Assembly: GCA_016213205.1 (NCBI GenBank)
Contig: JACRAZ010000068.1
Coordinates: forward strand, 24,213 to 88,212
Source: Burkholderiales bacterium
Lineage (GTDB): Bacteria > Pseudomonadota > Gammaproteobacteria > Burkholderiales > Burkholderiaceae_C
Direction of reading: 5' to 3'
Length of the DNA: 64,000 bases
Shown: one piece after another, positions 15,998 through 24,596 of the stretch
Position numbering within the stretch: position 1 is the first letter of the stretch
Layout: every line of letters starts with the position of its first letter
Notes under the pieces: model-generated
The model's input: only the letters and a program-made list of their open reading frames with translations
The model's database searches: none
What the model was told of the DNA's origin: nothing
Made by a program: the position numbers and the translations under genes

Positions 15998-18559
15998 CTA
16001 CGCCTTGCGCAGGCGTGACTCGAGTTCTTTTGCGACCGTGATGTCGACAAACGTGATCACCGCGCCCTGGATCACGTTGGCCAGCGTGCGGTACGGCATG
16101 ATGCGCACCGAGTACCAGTGCCCGTCGGTGGTGGCGATCTCCTTTTCGGTGAAGGCCAGCGTGCGCAGGGTCTCCTTCACGTCGGCATGCAGCGCCGGGT
16201 AGATCAGCGTGGTGGCCAGTTCGCTCAGCGGGCGGCCGACGTCGCCCTCGCGCAGGTGCACCACGCGCCGGATCTGCTCGGTGAAGCGCCGCACGTTCAG
16301 CTCGTTGTCGAGAAACAGCGTGGCGATGTCGGTGCTGTTGAGCAGGTTCTGCATGTCGCTCTGCGCGAGCGCCAGGTCGTCCAGCTTGGATTGCAGCTCG
16401 TTGTTGATCGTCTGCAGCTCCTCGTTCATCGATTGCGCCTCCTCCTTCGAGGTGGTCAGTTCCTCGTTGGTGGACTGCAGCTCTTCGTTGGTGGATTGCA
16501 GCTCCTCGTTGGCGGCCTGCAGCTCCTCGCGCGAGGCGAACATTTCCTGGCGCAGGGCGCGGATCTCCTCGCGCGAGCGGATCAGCTCCTCGTTCAGCGC
16601 GGCGTCCACCATGCCGGCCGCACTGGCCGCGCGCCGGCGGTGGCGCGGCCCTGCGGGGACGTCGCGGAACACGATCATCGCCATGCCGGCCAGCGCCCTG
16701 GGCTGCAGCAGTGCCTGCACCGTGATGTCGACGGCGGCACCGGGCGCATCTTCCAGCCGCAGGTCGTGCAGCTCGACGGTGGTCTTGTCCTGCAAGGCCG
16801 CACGCAGCGCCACCGCCAGCTGCGCGTGGATGCCGGGGCGGGCCATGGCGTGGATGTTCCAGTTGGCCTTGCCGGCGGCGGGCTCGAGGTAGCGGCCGGT
16901 GCGGCCGTTGATGTAGAGGATGTCGCCGGCCTCGTTGACCAGCACCGCCGGCGGCGAACAGGTCTGCAGCAGCACCTGGTCGGCCAGTGTCTGCAGGTTG
17001 GCTGGGGGGGCGTGGGGATGGGACAGGGTCGTCTCCTGCGTGGCGGTGCGCGTCGCGGGGCGCCGCTGGGAGGGAAAGTACAACGCACTGGCCGCCGCCG
17101 CATTTTCCACGCGCCAGTAGAGCCTGGACTTCATGTGCACCGGCCTGAACAGGTGGTGTGCGCGGCCCACCGTCTCGGAGTTGCCCAGCATCAGCGCCCC
17201 GCCGGGGCGCAGGCTGTAGTGGAACAGCGGCACCAGGCGCTGCTGCAGCGCGGCGCCGAAGTAGATCATCAGGTTGCGGCAGCACAGCAGGTCCAGCCGG
17301 GTGAAGGGCGGGTCGAGGATCACGTCGTGCTGCGCGAACAGCACCATCTCGCGGATGCGCTTGTCGATCAGGTAGCTGCCGCCACGCTCGGTGAAGAAGC
17401 GCGCCAGGCGCTGCGGCGACAGGTCGCGCGCGATGGCGGCGGGAAACTGCCCGCTGCGCGCGGCCGCGATGGCATCGGCGCTCAGGTCGGTGGCAAACAC
17501 CTGCAGCGGGCGGCCCGCATGGGCGGGGTGCGCGTCGAGCACCTCGGTGAAGGCCATCGCCAGCGAGTAGGCTTCCTCGCCGGTGGAGCAGCCCGCCACC
17601 CAGGCGCGCAGCGGGCCGCCTTGCTCGGCGTGGGCCGCCAGCAGGGCGGGCAGCACGCTGTCCTGCAGGGTCAGCCACGCCTCGGGGTCGCGGAAGAACG
17701 AGGTCACGCCGATCAGCATCTCCTTGAACAGCAGGTCGAGCTCCTGCACGTTGTCCTGCAGATGCGCGGCATAGTCGGCCATCGTGTGCAGGCCGTGCAC
17801 GGCCATGCGGCGCTCGATGCGGCGCACCAGGGTGTTGGACTTGTAGTGCGCCAGGTCGTGGCGCGTGTGGTGCTGCAGCAGGGCCAGGATGGTGTCCAGC
17901 GCCGACAGGTCGGGCATGCCGGCGCCCGCGGCCACCGGCGGCGCGTCCGGCGTGGTGCGGGTGGTGATGCCCAGGATGCGCGCCGGCATCTCGGCCGGCA
18001 GGGCCACGATGTCGACGCAGCCCGACTGGATGGCGCCGCGGGGCATGGCGTCGAACTGCGCCGATTCCGGTTGCTGGGCCATCGCGAGGCCGCCCTGGGA
18101 CTTGATGGCCTGCAGGCCCAGCGTGCCGTCCGACCCCATGCCCGACAGCACGACGCCGATGGCCCGCTCGCCCAGCGCGCCGGCGAGTGAACAGAACAGC
18201 ACGTCGATCGGCAGCCGCTGCCCGCGCGGCAGCACCGGTCGGCTCAGGTGGAGCAGGCCCTGCGAGACCGTGATCTCGCCATTGGGCGGGATGACGTGCA
18301 CATGGTCGGCCTGGATGGGTTGGCCATCGACGATTTCACGCACCGGCATCGAGGTGGCGCGCTGCAGCAGCTCGCCCAGCATGGCCTTGTGCGTGGGGTC
18401 CATGTGCTGCACGACCACATAGGCCAGGCCACTGCCGGCCGGCACCTCGGCCAGAAACTGCTCCAGCGGACCCAGCCCGCCGGCCGACGCACCCAGGCCG
18501 ACGATGCGGGTGGGCGGGGCCGCAGCGCCTGGCGCACGGCGGATCGGGGCGTCGGCCAT
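15998..18559 (-). CDS. CheB-CheR-PAS fusion (methylesterase/methyltransferase signalling protein)
   Basis: An 853-residue multidomain protein. Residues 18-195 form a CheB methylesterase with all three catalytic residues visible: Ser25 in GLGASAGG, His52 in VVVQHMDP and Asp144 in SGMGSDGTLG. A CheR methyltransferase follows (about 215-480) with EMLIGVTSFFRDPEAW and the SAM motif GCSTGEEAYSLAM. Then a PAS-like region, a heptad coiled coil rich in EELQSTNEELQ repeats (about 655-735), and a C-terminal PAS domain. No CheB receiver domain is present. There is no MCP, CheA or CheW gene in the window, so the role may lie outside classical chemotaxis. Confidence 0.92.
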   Translation of the reverse strand: MADAPIRRAPGAAAPPTRIVGLGASAGGLGPLEQFLAEVPAGSGLAYVVVQHMDPTHKAMLGELLQRATSMPVREIVDGQPIQADHVHVIPPNGEITVSQGLLHLSRPVLPRGQRLPIDVLFCSLAGALGERAIGVVLSGMGSDGTLGLQAIKSQGGLAMAQQPESAQFDAMPRGAIQSGCVDIVALPAEMPARILGITTRTTPDAPPVAAGAGMPDLSALDTILALLQHHTRHDLAHYKSNTLVRRIERRMAVHGLHTMADYAAHLQDNVQELDLLFKEMLIGVTSFFRDPEAWLTLQDSVLPALLAAHAEQGGPLRAWVAGCSTGEEAYSLAMAFTEVLDAHPAHAGRPLQVFATDLSADAIAAARSGQFPAAIARDLSPQRLARFFTERGGSYLIDKRIREMVLFAQHDVILDPPFTRLDLLCCRNLMIYFGAALQQRLVPLFHYSLRPGGALMLGNSETVGRAHHLFRPVHMKSRLYWRVENAAAASALYFPSQRRPATRTATQETTLSHPHAPPANLQTLADQVLLQTCSPPAVLVNEAGDILYINGRTGRYLEPAAGKANWNIHAMARPGIHAQLAVALRAALQDKTTVELHDLRLEDAPGAAVDITVQALLQPRALAGMAMIVFRDVPAGPRHRRRAASAAGMVDAALNEELIRSREEIRALRQEMFASREELQAANEELQSTNEELQSTNEELTTSKEEAQSMNEELQTINNELQSKLDDLALAQSDMQNLLNSTDIATLFLDNELNVRRFTEQIRRVVHLREGDVGRPLSELATTLIYPALHADVKETLRTLAFTEKEIATTDGHWYSVRIMPYRTLANVIQGAVITFVDITVAKELESRLRKA

Positions 18560-18601
18560 GCGCGAGTATGGGGGCTGCGGCGCGCCGGCCCCGGCCTGCG
18601 C

Positions 18602-19792
18602 TCAGCCTGCCAGGTCGACCAGCCCGTCGATGGCCACCTCGGGCTCGACTTCGGCCTCGTAGTCCACCCCCGCGAGGCCGAAGCCGAAGAGCTTCAGGAA
18701 CTCGCTGCGGAAGCCGCCGAAATCGGTGCTCGCGTGCAGGTTCTCGGTGGTCACGGCGGCGAACACGCGTTCCACCTCCTGTTGCACCACGGGGTCGAGC
18801 TCGAGCTCGTCCACCCGGTGGCGGCCGGCCTCGTCCAGCGGCGGGTTCGGCAGGCACAGGTGCTCGGCGAACAGGCGCTGGGTCTGCTCGATGCAGCCCT
18901 CGTGCGTGCCGTGCTGCTTCATCACCTTGAACAACAGGGCCAGGTACAGCGGCATCGCGGGAATGGCCGAACTCGATTGCGTCACCACCGCCTTCAGCAC
19001 CGACACCGCGGCCCGGAAGCCCTGCGCCCGCATCGCGGCGGCGGCGCGGTCGAGGTCTTTCTTGGCGGCGCCGATGGTGCCGTCCCAGTAGATCTCGCGC
19101 GTGACCTGGGCGCCCAGGTAGGTGTAGGCGGTGGTCTGGCAGCCCGGGGCCAGCACGCCGGCGGCCTGCAGCTGGTGCATCCAGCGTTCCCAGTCGTCAC
19201 CGCCCATCACGGCCACGGTGTCGGCGATCTCGGCGGGGGTGGCGGCCGGCAGGTCGAACTGCTTGATGGTGTCGCGGTCGGTGTCCACGCCGGTCTGCAG
19301 CACGCCCTTGCCGATGGGCTTGAGCACCGAGGTGTGCAGCACGCCGGTGTCCGGGTGCAGCCGGCGCGGCGAGGCCAGGCTGTAGACCACCAGGTCCACC
19401 GTGCCCAGGTCGGCACGGATCAGCTCGATCGTGCGCTGCTTCACCGCGTCGGAGAAGCCGTCGCCGTTCAAGGTCTTCGCGTACAGGCCGGCCGCGTGCG
19501 CGGCGCGGTGGAAGGCGGCGGTGTTGTACCAGCCGGCGCTGGCGGTGCGCTTGCCCACGGCCGGCCGCTCGAAGCACAGGCCCAGCGTGGCCGCGCCGCC
19601 GCCAAAGGCCGCGCTGATGCGCGAGGCCAGGCCGTAGCCGGTGGAAGCACCGATCACCAGCACCCGCTGGGGCGGGTTGGCGAGCGCGCCCTGGGCCCGA
19701 ACGTAAGCGATCTGCTCCTCCACATGGGCCTGGCAGCCGGTGGGGTGCGCGGTGGTGCAGATGAAGCCTTTTACCTTGGGGCTGATGAGCAT
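18602..19792 (-). CDS. fabV: trans-2-enoyl-CoA/ACP reductase, FabV type
   Basis: A 396-residue protein with the FabV layout: NADH-binding [17 protein letters not shown] near residue 45, the substrate-loop segment [23 protein letters not shown], and the active-site Tyr-X8-Lys in [13 protein letters not shown]. FabV reduces trans-2-enoyl-ACP or -CoA with NADH in fatty acid synthesis and gives resistance to triclosan in other species (family knowledge). The length agrees with the family, which is longer than FabI. It stands alone between the CheB-CheR gene and a secreted protein gene. Confidence 0.95.
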   Translation of the reverse strand: MLISPKVKGFICTTAHPTGCQAHVEEQIAYVRAQGALANPPQRVLVIGASTGYGLASRISAAFGGGAATLGLCFERPAVGKRTASAGWYNTAAFHRAAHAAGLYAKTLNGDGFSDAVKQRTIELIRADLGTVDLVVYSLASPRRLHPDTGVLHTSVLKPIGKGVLQTGVDTDRDTIKQFDLPAATPAEIADTVAVMGGDDWERWMHQLQAAGVLAPGCQTTAYTYLGAQVTREIYWDGTIGAAKKDLDRAAAAMRAQGFRAAVSVLKAVVTQSSSAIPAMPLYLALLFKVMKQHGTHEGCIEQTQRLFAEHLCLPNPPLDEAGRHRVDELELDPVVQQEVERVFAAVTTENLHASTDFGGFRSEFLKLFGFGLAGVDYEAEVEPEVAIDGLVDLAG

Positions 19793-19874
19793 GGCCCGGT
19801 CGTCGCGTGGATGTGGGAGGCGCAGTTTAGGAGATCACGGGCCCGCACCCCGGCCGCCCGCCCGGGCGCGCGCC

Positions 19875-21182
19875 TCAGCGGTTGCACATGGGCACCGCGC
19901 GCACGTCCATGCGGAAGGCGCCGGTGCCGGTGTCCAGCGCCGCCATGATGAAGCGGTAGTCACCGCCCGGGAAGGGCTGCTTGCGCAGCGCGGCCGGGCC
20001 GCTGCCCGTGGGCACCGCCACCCAGTCCGGCAGCAGCAGCGGGTCTTGCCGGATCAGCGTGCCGCTGGGCAGGTTCAGGCCGGCCAGGAAGGGCAGGGTG
20101 CGGCCTTGCCACCAGGCGTGGCGGCCGGTGCCGTCGCCGAAATCGTCGAAGAAGTAGGTCCACAGGTCGGTGAGCGAGGGCGTGGCCAGGCCGAGGTAGA
20201 GCGCGGTGCGCGGGCTGTCCACGCCGGTGTTGCCCAGCATCACGTGCTTCACCTGCAGCACCGGGTCGGCGGGCGTGGCGCAGCGGCCGTCCACCACGTT
20301 GTACTCGGGCGCGCTGGTGAGGAAGGGGCCGAAGTACACCTTGTCGTACACCGCGTTGAAGCAGGTCCTGGCCTGGTCGCAGATGCGCAGCTCGATGCGC
20401 CATTCGCCATTGAACGGGATGGCGAACAGGTCATGCCCCTGCATCAGCTTGGCCGGGTCGGGCAGCAAGTGGATCACCCGGGTGCGGGAGTCGGGCGACT
20501 CGTCGCGCATCGGCACGACGCCTTGCAACAGCCGGCCCATGAAGTGCGCGGTGGTGTCGGTGCCGGTCGCGCCTGGCGGCCCGACGATGAGTTTGAAGCT
20601 GTTGTAGTCCAGGTGATCGCGGCCCTGCGGGTCGCGGAGCACGAGCTTGAAGCCCTTGCCCTCAAGCAGGTCGCGGTGGAACTGGAAGCCCAGCGAGGGG
20701 TCGGGCTCCAGCGCGATGCGGTGGCCCACCGCCGGCAGGTTGAAGCTGATGTGCGAGGGGCCGACGCTGTACTCGGCCTGGATGTGGTCGGCATCGAAAC
20801 TGCCGTTCAGGGGCGGGATGCCCTGGGTGCCCGAGGGCACCGAGAAGCTGCCGCGGCCATCGTGGGTGCCGGTGATCTGGTTGGTTTTGCCGGTCGGGCG
20901 GATGCTGCAGGTGGGCGGCTGGCCGGTGGGCGCTTCCAGGCGTGTCTCCAACTCGGCCACGCGGTAGTCCAGACGGCCGCCGGGCTGCAGCGTGATGTCC
21001 AGCGCGCCATCTTCGGCGCACAGGCCGGCGCCGTGGCTGTTTTTCACCGTCACGGTCAGGCGCAGGTGGCCGCTGTAGTCGATCGGGAAGGGCATCGTCT
21101 GCGCGGCGGCGGGTGATGCCAGGGCCAGCCAGGCCAGGCCGAGCAGCGGGGAAAGCAGCGGGGTGAGCGACGCAGTGTTCAT
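19875..21182 (-). CDS. secreted protein of unknown family
   Basis: A 435-residue exported protein. The start at 21182 gives a clean signal peptide (LLGLAWLALASPAAAQ). The mature part is rich in beta-strand patterns and carries several Cys (GLCAED, PTCSIR, RICDQARTCF, DGRCATP, PMCNR), suggesting disulfides in an extracytoplasmic protein. I recognise no catalytic motif. It may be an adhesin, inhibitor or structural protein; no neighbour gives a clue. The next gene upstream on the same strand is the HicA-like gene. Confidence 0.75.
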   Translation of the reverse strand: MNTASLTPLLSPLLGLAWLALASPAAAQTMPFPIDYSGHLRLTVTVKNSHGAGLCAEDGALDITLQPGGRLDYRVAELETRLEAPTGQPPTCSIRPTGKTNQITGTHDGRGSFSVPSGTQGIPPLNGSFDADHIQAEYSVGPSHISFNLPAVGHRIALEPDPSLGFQFHRDLLEGKGFKLVLRDPQGRDHLDYNSFKLIVGPPGATGTDTTAHFMGRLLQGVVPMRDESPDSRTRVIHLLPDPAKLMQGHDLFAIPFNGEWRIELRICDQARTCFNAVYDKVYFGPFLTSAPEYNVVDGRCATPADPVLQVKHVMLGNTGVDSPRTALYLGLATPSLTDLWTYFFDDFGDGTGRHAWWQGRTLPFLAGLNLPSGTLIRQDPLLLPDWVAVPTGSGPAALRKQPFPGGDYRFIMAALDTGTGAFRMDVRAVPMCNR

Positions 21183-21260
21183 GGCAGTCCTTTTTGGGAA
21201 GGCCATGGCGTCGAGGGTCCGGTCCGGCGCCGATGGCCGGTGGGGCGAAGGGCGCGGGCG

Positions 21261-21548
21261 TCAGCCGGCGTCTTCGCCCTTGGTCTCGTACACCGAGGGG
21301 GTGACCCCGGCGCGGGCCAGGAAGGCGCGCAGGTGCTGCACCGATTTGGTGTCGAGCACGTTGCTGTGGTGCGGCTTGTGCATGATGTCTTCCATGCGGC
21401 CGATCGTGACGCGGTAGCGCGCGCCCGACAGCGGCTCCAACTCGGCACCCACGTGGCGCAGCAGCGACTCGATGTCGCGCCAGTGCAGGTTGCCGCTGGG
21501 CGGATCGTGGTAGATCGCGCGGATCATGTTGGCGTGGTGACGGCTCAT
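21261..21548 (-). CDS. HicA-like toxin-fold protein, orphan
   Basis: A 95-residue protein starting at ATG 21548; upstream in-frame sequence has no coding character. The pattern matches the HicA/YcfA dsRNA-binding-fold mRNA interferase subfamily: IYHDPPSGNLHWRDIESLLRHVGAELE, then YRVTIGRMEDIMHKPHH and a C-terminal helix VQHLRAFLARAGVTP. No HicB antitoxin gene lies within 200 bp on either side (upstream is a LysR gene, downstream the unknown secreted protein). It may be a domesticated or regulatory member rather than an active toxin. Confidence 0.75.
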   Translation of the reverse strand: MSRHHANMIRAIYHDPPSGNLHWRDIESLLRHVGAELEPLSGARYRVTIGRMEDIMHKPHHSNVLDTKSVQHLRAFLARAGVTPSVYETKGEDAG

Positions 21549-21689
21549 CGCGGTCTCCCGAAGCTGGCTTTGGCCGCAGCGTAGCGCCAAACAGGCACGA
21601 TGGCGCAGGGGCACGCGCAACGGCTTTGACGCAGGGCAGGGCGTGCGTTGCCGGGCCCGGGCCAACGCGCAGGGCCGCGGGCGGCAGGT

Positions 21690-22598
21690 TCAGTGCAGGC
21701 GCAGGGCCTGCGCGAGATGGGCATACACGGTGGCCACCCGGCGCAGGTGGCGGGATTCCACGTGCGTCAGCAGCCACAGCTCATGCTGGCACTCGTCCAG
21801 CGGATCGCCCAGGCGCAGCAGATCGGGGCGTGACTCGGCCAGGAACATCGGCAGCAGGCCCACCCCCACGCCCTGCGCCACCAGCGCCAGCACCGCCAGC
21901 ATGCTGTTCACACGGCACACCGGCTGCAGCTTCGGGAAGTGGCGCCGGCGCCAGAGCACCGTGGGGTGGTCCGGCAGCGCATCGTCGGGTGCGATCCAGG
22001 GCGCCTGGCCGGCATCCACCTGGGCCTTGAGCTGGGCCTTGAGCCGGGCCGGGTGGCGCACCCCGCGGCCCTTGGCCGCATACAGCGCCACCCGGATCGG
22101 CCCCAGGTGCTGGCCCACCAGGTGCGGCGGCGGGCGCCGGGTGGCGCGCAACGCGATGTCGGCATCGCGCCGCCGCAGGCTGGCGAGCTCGTTCGAGGCC
22201 TGCAGCTCGAACGACAGCAGCGGGTGCAGGCGGCGCAGGGGCACCAGTGCGGGGGCGAGCAGGCCCTGCAGCACCGCGTCGGTGGTGGAAATGCGCACGC
22301 TGCCGGCGGCCTGTTCGGGCTGGGCCTGGGCGGCGGCGCGGGCGGCCTCCAGCGCGGCTTCCACCTGCTCGGCCTGTGCGGCCAGTGCCAGGGCCAGCTC
22401 GGTGGCACGGTAGCCCGTGCGCGAGCGCTCGAACAAGGCCTGGCCCAGGCCGCGCTCCAGGCGCTGCAGGTGGCGGAACACTGTGGAGCTGTCCACCCCC
22501 AGCCGCTCGCCGGCCGAGGCGAGGGTGACGCCGCGCACCAGGGCCAGCACGCAGGACAGGTCGGCGGGGCCCAGACTGTATTGCGGTGCTGCATTCAT
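21690..22598 (-). CDS. LysR-family transcriptional regulator
   Basis: A 302-residue LysR regulator. The N-terminal helix-turn-helix is GVTLASAGERLGVDSSTVFRHLQRLERGLGQALFERS, split over residues 24-62. The effector domain starts near residue 95 (GSVRISTTDAVLQGLLAP), and VAQGVGVGLLPMF is the typical late effector-domain strand. It is divergent from the GFA-family gene with a 94-bp intergenic region, so it may control that gene and the DUF1330 gene after it. The effector is unknown. Confidence 0.9.
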   Translation of the reverse strand: MNAAPQYSLGPADLSCVLALVRGVTLASAGERLGVDSSTVFRHLQRLERGLGQALFERSRTGYRATELALALAAQAEQVEAALEAARAAAQAQPEQAAGSVRISTTDAVLQGLLAPALVPLRRLHPLLSFELQASNELASLRRRDADIALRATRRPPPHLVGQHLGPIRVALYAAKGRGVRHPARLKAQLKAQVDAGQAPWIAPDDALPDHPTVLWRRRHFPKLQPVCRVNSMLAVLALVAQGVGVGLLPMFLAESRPDLLRLGDPLDECQHELWLLTHVESRHLRRVATVYAHLAQALRLH

Positions 22599-22692
22599 GG
22601 CTTGCCAGGCCGCCTATGTTCATTGCGGAATGGAAATACTACAGTGCGCCCGTTCCGAGCCTGCACCCGCCACCAACGCCCAGGAGCCGCCC

Positions 22693-23091
22693 ATGCCTCG
22701 CTACACCGGAAGTTGCCACTGCGGCGCCGTGCGCTTTGCGATCGAGGCGGTGATCGACCGTGTCACCGAATGCAATTGTTCGGTGTGCCGCAAGAAGGGC
22801 ATCCTGCACCACCGCGTGGCGCCGGCGCAGTTCGAGCTGCTGAGCCCTGCGGACGCCTTGGGCTGCTACCAGTTCGGCAGCCGCACGGCGCGGCACCACT
22901 TCTGCACGCAATGCGGCATCCACGTGTTCACGCGGCCGCGGGCCGCGCCCGAGCTGTACACGGTGAACGTGCGGGTGCTGGACGACTTCGACCTCGAGAC
23001 CGCGCGGCCGCAGGTGCTGCCCTTCAACGGGCGCGAGTGGGAGGCGCACGCCGGCGCGCTGGGCGCCGCCGCGGCGCCGCCCCCGGCCTGA
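22693..23091 (+). CDS. GFA-family (Mss4-like) zinc protein
   Basis: A 132-residue protein of the glutathione-dependent formaldehyde-activating/CENP-V family. All zinc-binding motifs are visible: CHCGAV near the N-terminus, CNCSVCRKKG, and CTQCGIHVF. Catalytic activity in this family is poorly defined; some members act on glutathione adducts. It starts 94 bp from the divergent LysR gene and is followed by a DUF1330 gene on the same strand. An AGGAG ribosome site precedes the ATG. Confidence 0.88.
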   Translation: MPRYTGSCHCGAVRFAIEAVIDRVTECNCSVCRKKGILHHRVAPAQFELLSPADALGCYQFGSRTARHHFCTQCGIHVFTRPRAAPELYTVNVRVLDDFDLETARPQVLPFNGREWEAHAGALGAAAAPPPA

Positions 23092-23150
23092 CCGCGGCCC
23101 GTCCGCGGCCGGCAGGGCCGCGACCCCTCCATCCACCACCGGAGAGTACG

Positions 23151-23444
23151 ATGCCCAAGGGCTACTGGATCGTGCGCGTCGACGTGCACGATACCGATCA
23201 CTTCAAGCGTTATGCAGCAGCGGCGCCGGAGGTCGTGCGTGCGCACGGCGCCCGTTTCCTGGTGCGGGCCGGCCGCTTCGAGAACCCCGAGGGCAGCACC
23301 CGCGCGCGCCACACGGTGGTGGAGTTTCCCAGCTACCAGGCGGCGCTGGACTGCTGGCACTCGCCGGCCTACCAGGCCGCGATCCGGCTGCGCCAGCCCG
23401 CGGCGACGCTGGACATGGTGATCATCGAGGGCTGCGAGCCCTAG
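23151..23444 (+). CDS. DUF1330 family protein
   Basis: A 97-residue protein with the DUF1330 ferredoxin-like alpha/beta-barrel pattern: GYWIVRVDVHDTDHFKRYAA at the start, GARFLVRAGR in the middle and VVEFPSYQAALDCWHSPAYQ. Family members are small cytoplasmic proteins of uncertain function, related to dimeric alpha/beta barrels. A GGAGAG ribosome site lies before the ATG. It is probably co-transcribed with the GFA gene. Its stop lies 6 bp from the end of the convergent flavin oxidoreductase gene. Confidence 0.88.
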   Translation: MPKGYWIVRVDVHDTDHFKRYAAAAPEVVRAHGARFLVRAGRFENPEGSTRARHTVVEFPSYQAALDCWHSPAYQAAIRLRQPAATLDMVIIEGCEP

Positions 23445-23450
23445 GCTTGA

Positions 23451-24428
23451 TCAGCCCGCGTTGAAGCGCGCCAGCCGCTGGCGGATGATGGTGTCGGCCT
23501 CGGCCATGATGCGGTCGACCAGTTCCTTGACGGTGGGGATGTCGTGGATCAGGCCGGCCACCATGCCGCAGGACCAGGCGCCGGCGTCCATCGTGCCCTC
23601 GGTCATGATCTTCGGGTAGACGCCAGCCACTTCCTGGATGATGTCCTCGAACTTGATGTTCGCGCCGAGCGTCTTTTCCTTCTCGATCAGGCGGTCCACC
23701 GCGGCATTGCGCAGCACGCGCTCGGTGTTGCGCAGCGGGCGCATCACCAGGCGGGTGTCCAGTTCGCTGGCGGCCACGATGGCCTGCTTCACGTTCTCGT
23801 GCACCGGGGCTTCCTTGGTGGCGATGAAGCGGGTGCCCATGTTCATGCCCTCGGCACCCAGCGCCAGCGCGGCCACCAGGCTGCGGCCATCGGCCATGCC
23901 GCCGGAGGCGACGAAGGGGATCTTCAGTTCCTCGGCCGCGCGCGGCAGCAGGATGAAGTTGGGCACGTCGTCCTCGCCGGGGTGGCCGCCGCACTCGAAG
24001 CCATCCACGCTCACGGCATCGCAGCCGATCGCCTCGGCCTTGAGCGAGTGGCGCACCGAGGTGCACTTGTGGATCACCTTGATGCCGTTTTCCTTCAGCA
24101 CCGGCAGCCACTTCACCGGGTTGTTGCCGGCGGTCTCCACTGCCTTCACGCCGCCGTCGATGATGGCCTTGATGTAGCCGGGATAGTCCGGCGAGCTCAC
24201 GGTGGGCAGGAAGGTGAGGTTCACGCCGAAGGGCTTGTCGGTCATCTCGCGGCAGCGGCGGATCTCGTTGGCCAGCAGCTCGGGCGTCTTCTGCGTCAGC
24301 CCGGTGATGATGCCCAGCCCGCCGGCGTTGGACACGGCCGCCGCCAGCTCGGCGAAGCCAACGTAGTGCATGCCACCCTGGATGATGGGGTGCTGGATGC
24401 CGAAGAGTTCGGTGATGCGGGTCTTCAT
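23451..24428 (-). CDS. NAD(P)H-dependent flavin oxidoreductase / nitronate monooxygenase
   Basis: A 325-residue FMN TIM-barrel of the 2-nitropropane-dioxygenase family. Visible motifs are PIIQGGMHYVGFAELAAAVS, AGGLGIITGL, VETAGNNP, the active-site His in DGFECGGHPGE, and the FMN-phosphate loop VASGGMADGRSL followed by ALGAEGMNMGTRF. Close groups include nitronate monooxygenases and FabK-like enoyl reductases. Last gene of the long minus-strand run, 168 bp after a LivK gene, so it may work on acyl-CoA intermediates rather than nitronates. Confidence 0.85.
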   Translation of the reverse strand: MKTRITELFGIQHPIIQGGMHYVGFAELAAAVSNAGGLGIITGLTQKTPELLANEIRRCREMTDKPFGVNLTFLPTVSSPDYPGYIKAIIDGGVKAVETAGNNPVKWLPVLKENGIKVIHKCTSVRHSLKAEAIGCDAVSVDGFECGGHPGEDDVPNFILLPRAAEELKIPFVASGGMADGRSLVAALALGAEGMNMGTRFIATKEAPVHENVKQAIVAASELDTRLVMRPLRNTERVLRNAAVDRLIEKEKTLGANIKFEDIIQEVAGVYPKIMTEGTMDAGAWSCGMVAGLIHDIPTVKELVDRIMAEADTIIRQRLARFNAG

Positions 24429-24596
24429 GAGGTGTTTCCTTGCCAGGTGCGAGGTGCTGCTTGCCGGCGCGCGGCGACGAACCTCCGAGTGTCGCCAGCG
24501 GGCGCCGCGCAGGCTGTCGCCAAGGTGTCGACTGGGTGGCGGATGCTCCCGAGCCCGCCGCGGTGCGCATCGGGCCGGGGCCAGCGCGCCGGGGGC

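Noticed and set aside
16440..16560. Repeated CTGCAGCTCCTCGTT-like units suggesting a tandem DNA repeat or CRISPR
   Set aside because: These encode the EELQSTNEELQ heptads of the coiled coil in the CheB-CheR protein; units are protein-driven and lack spacers.
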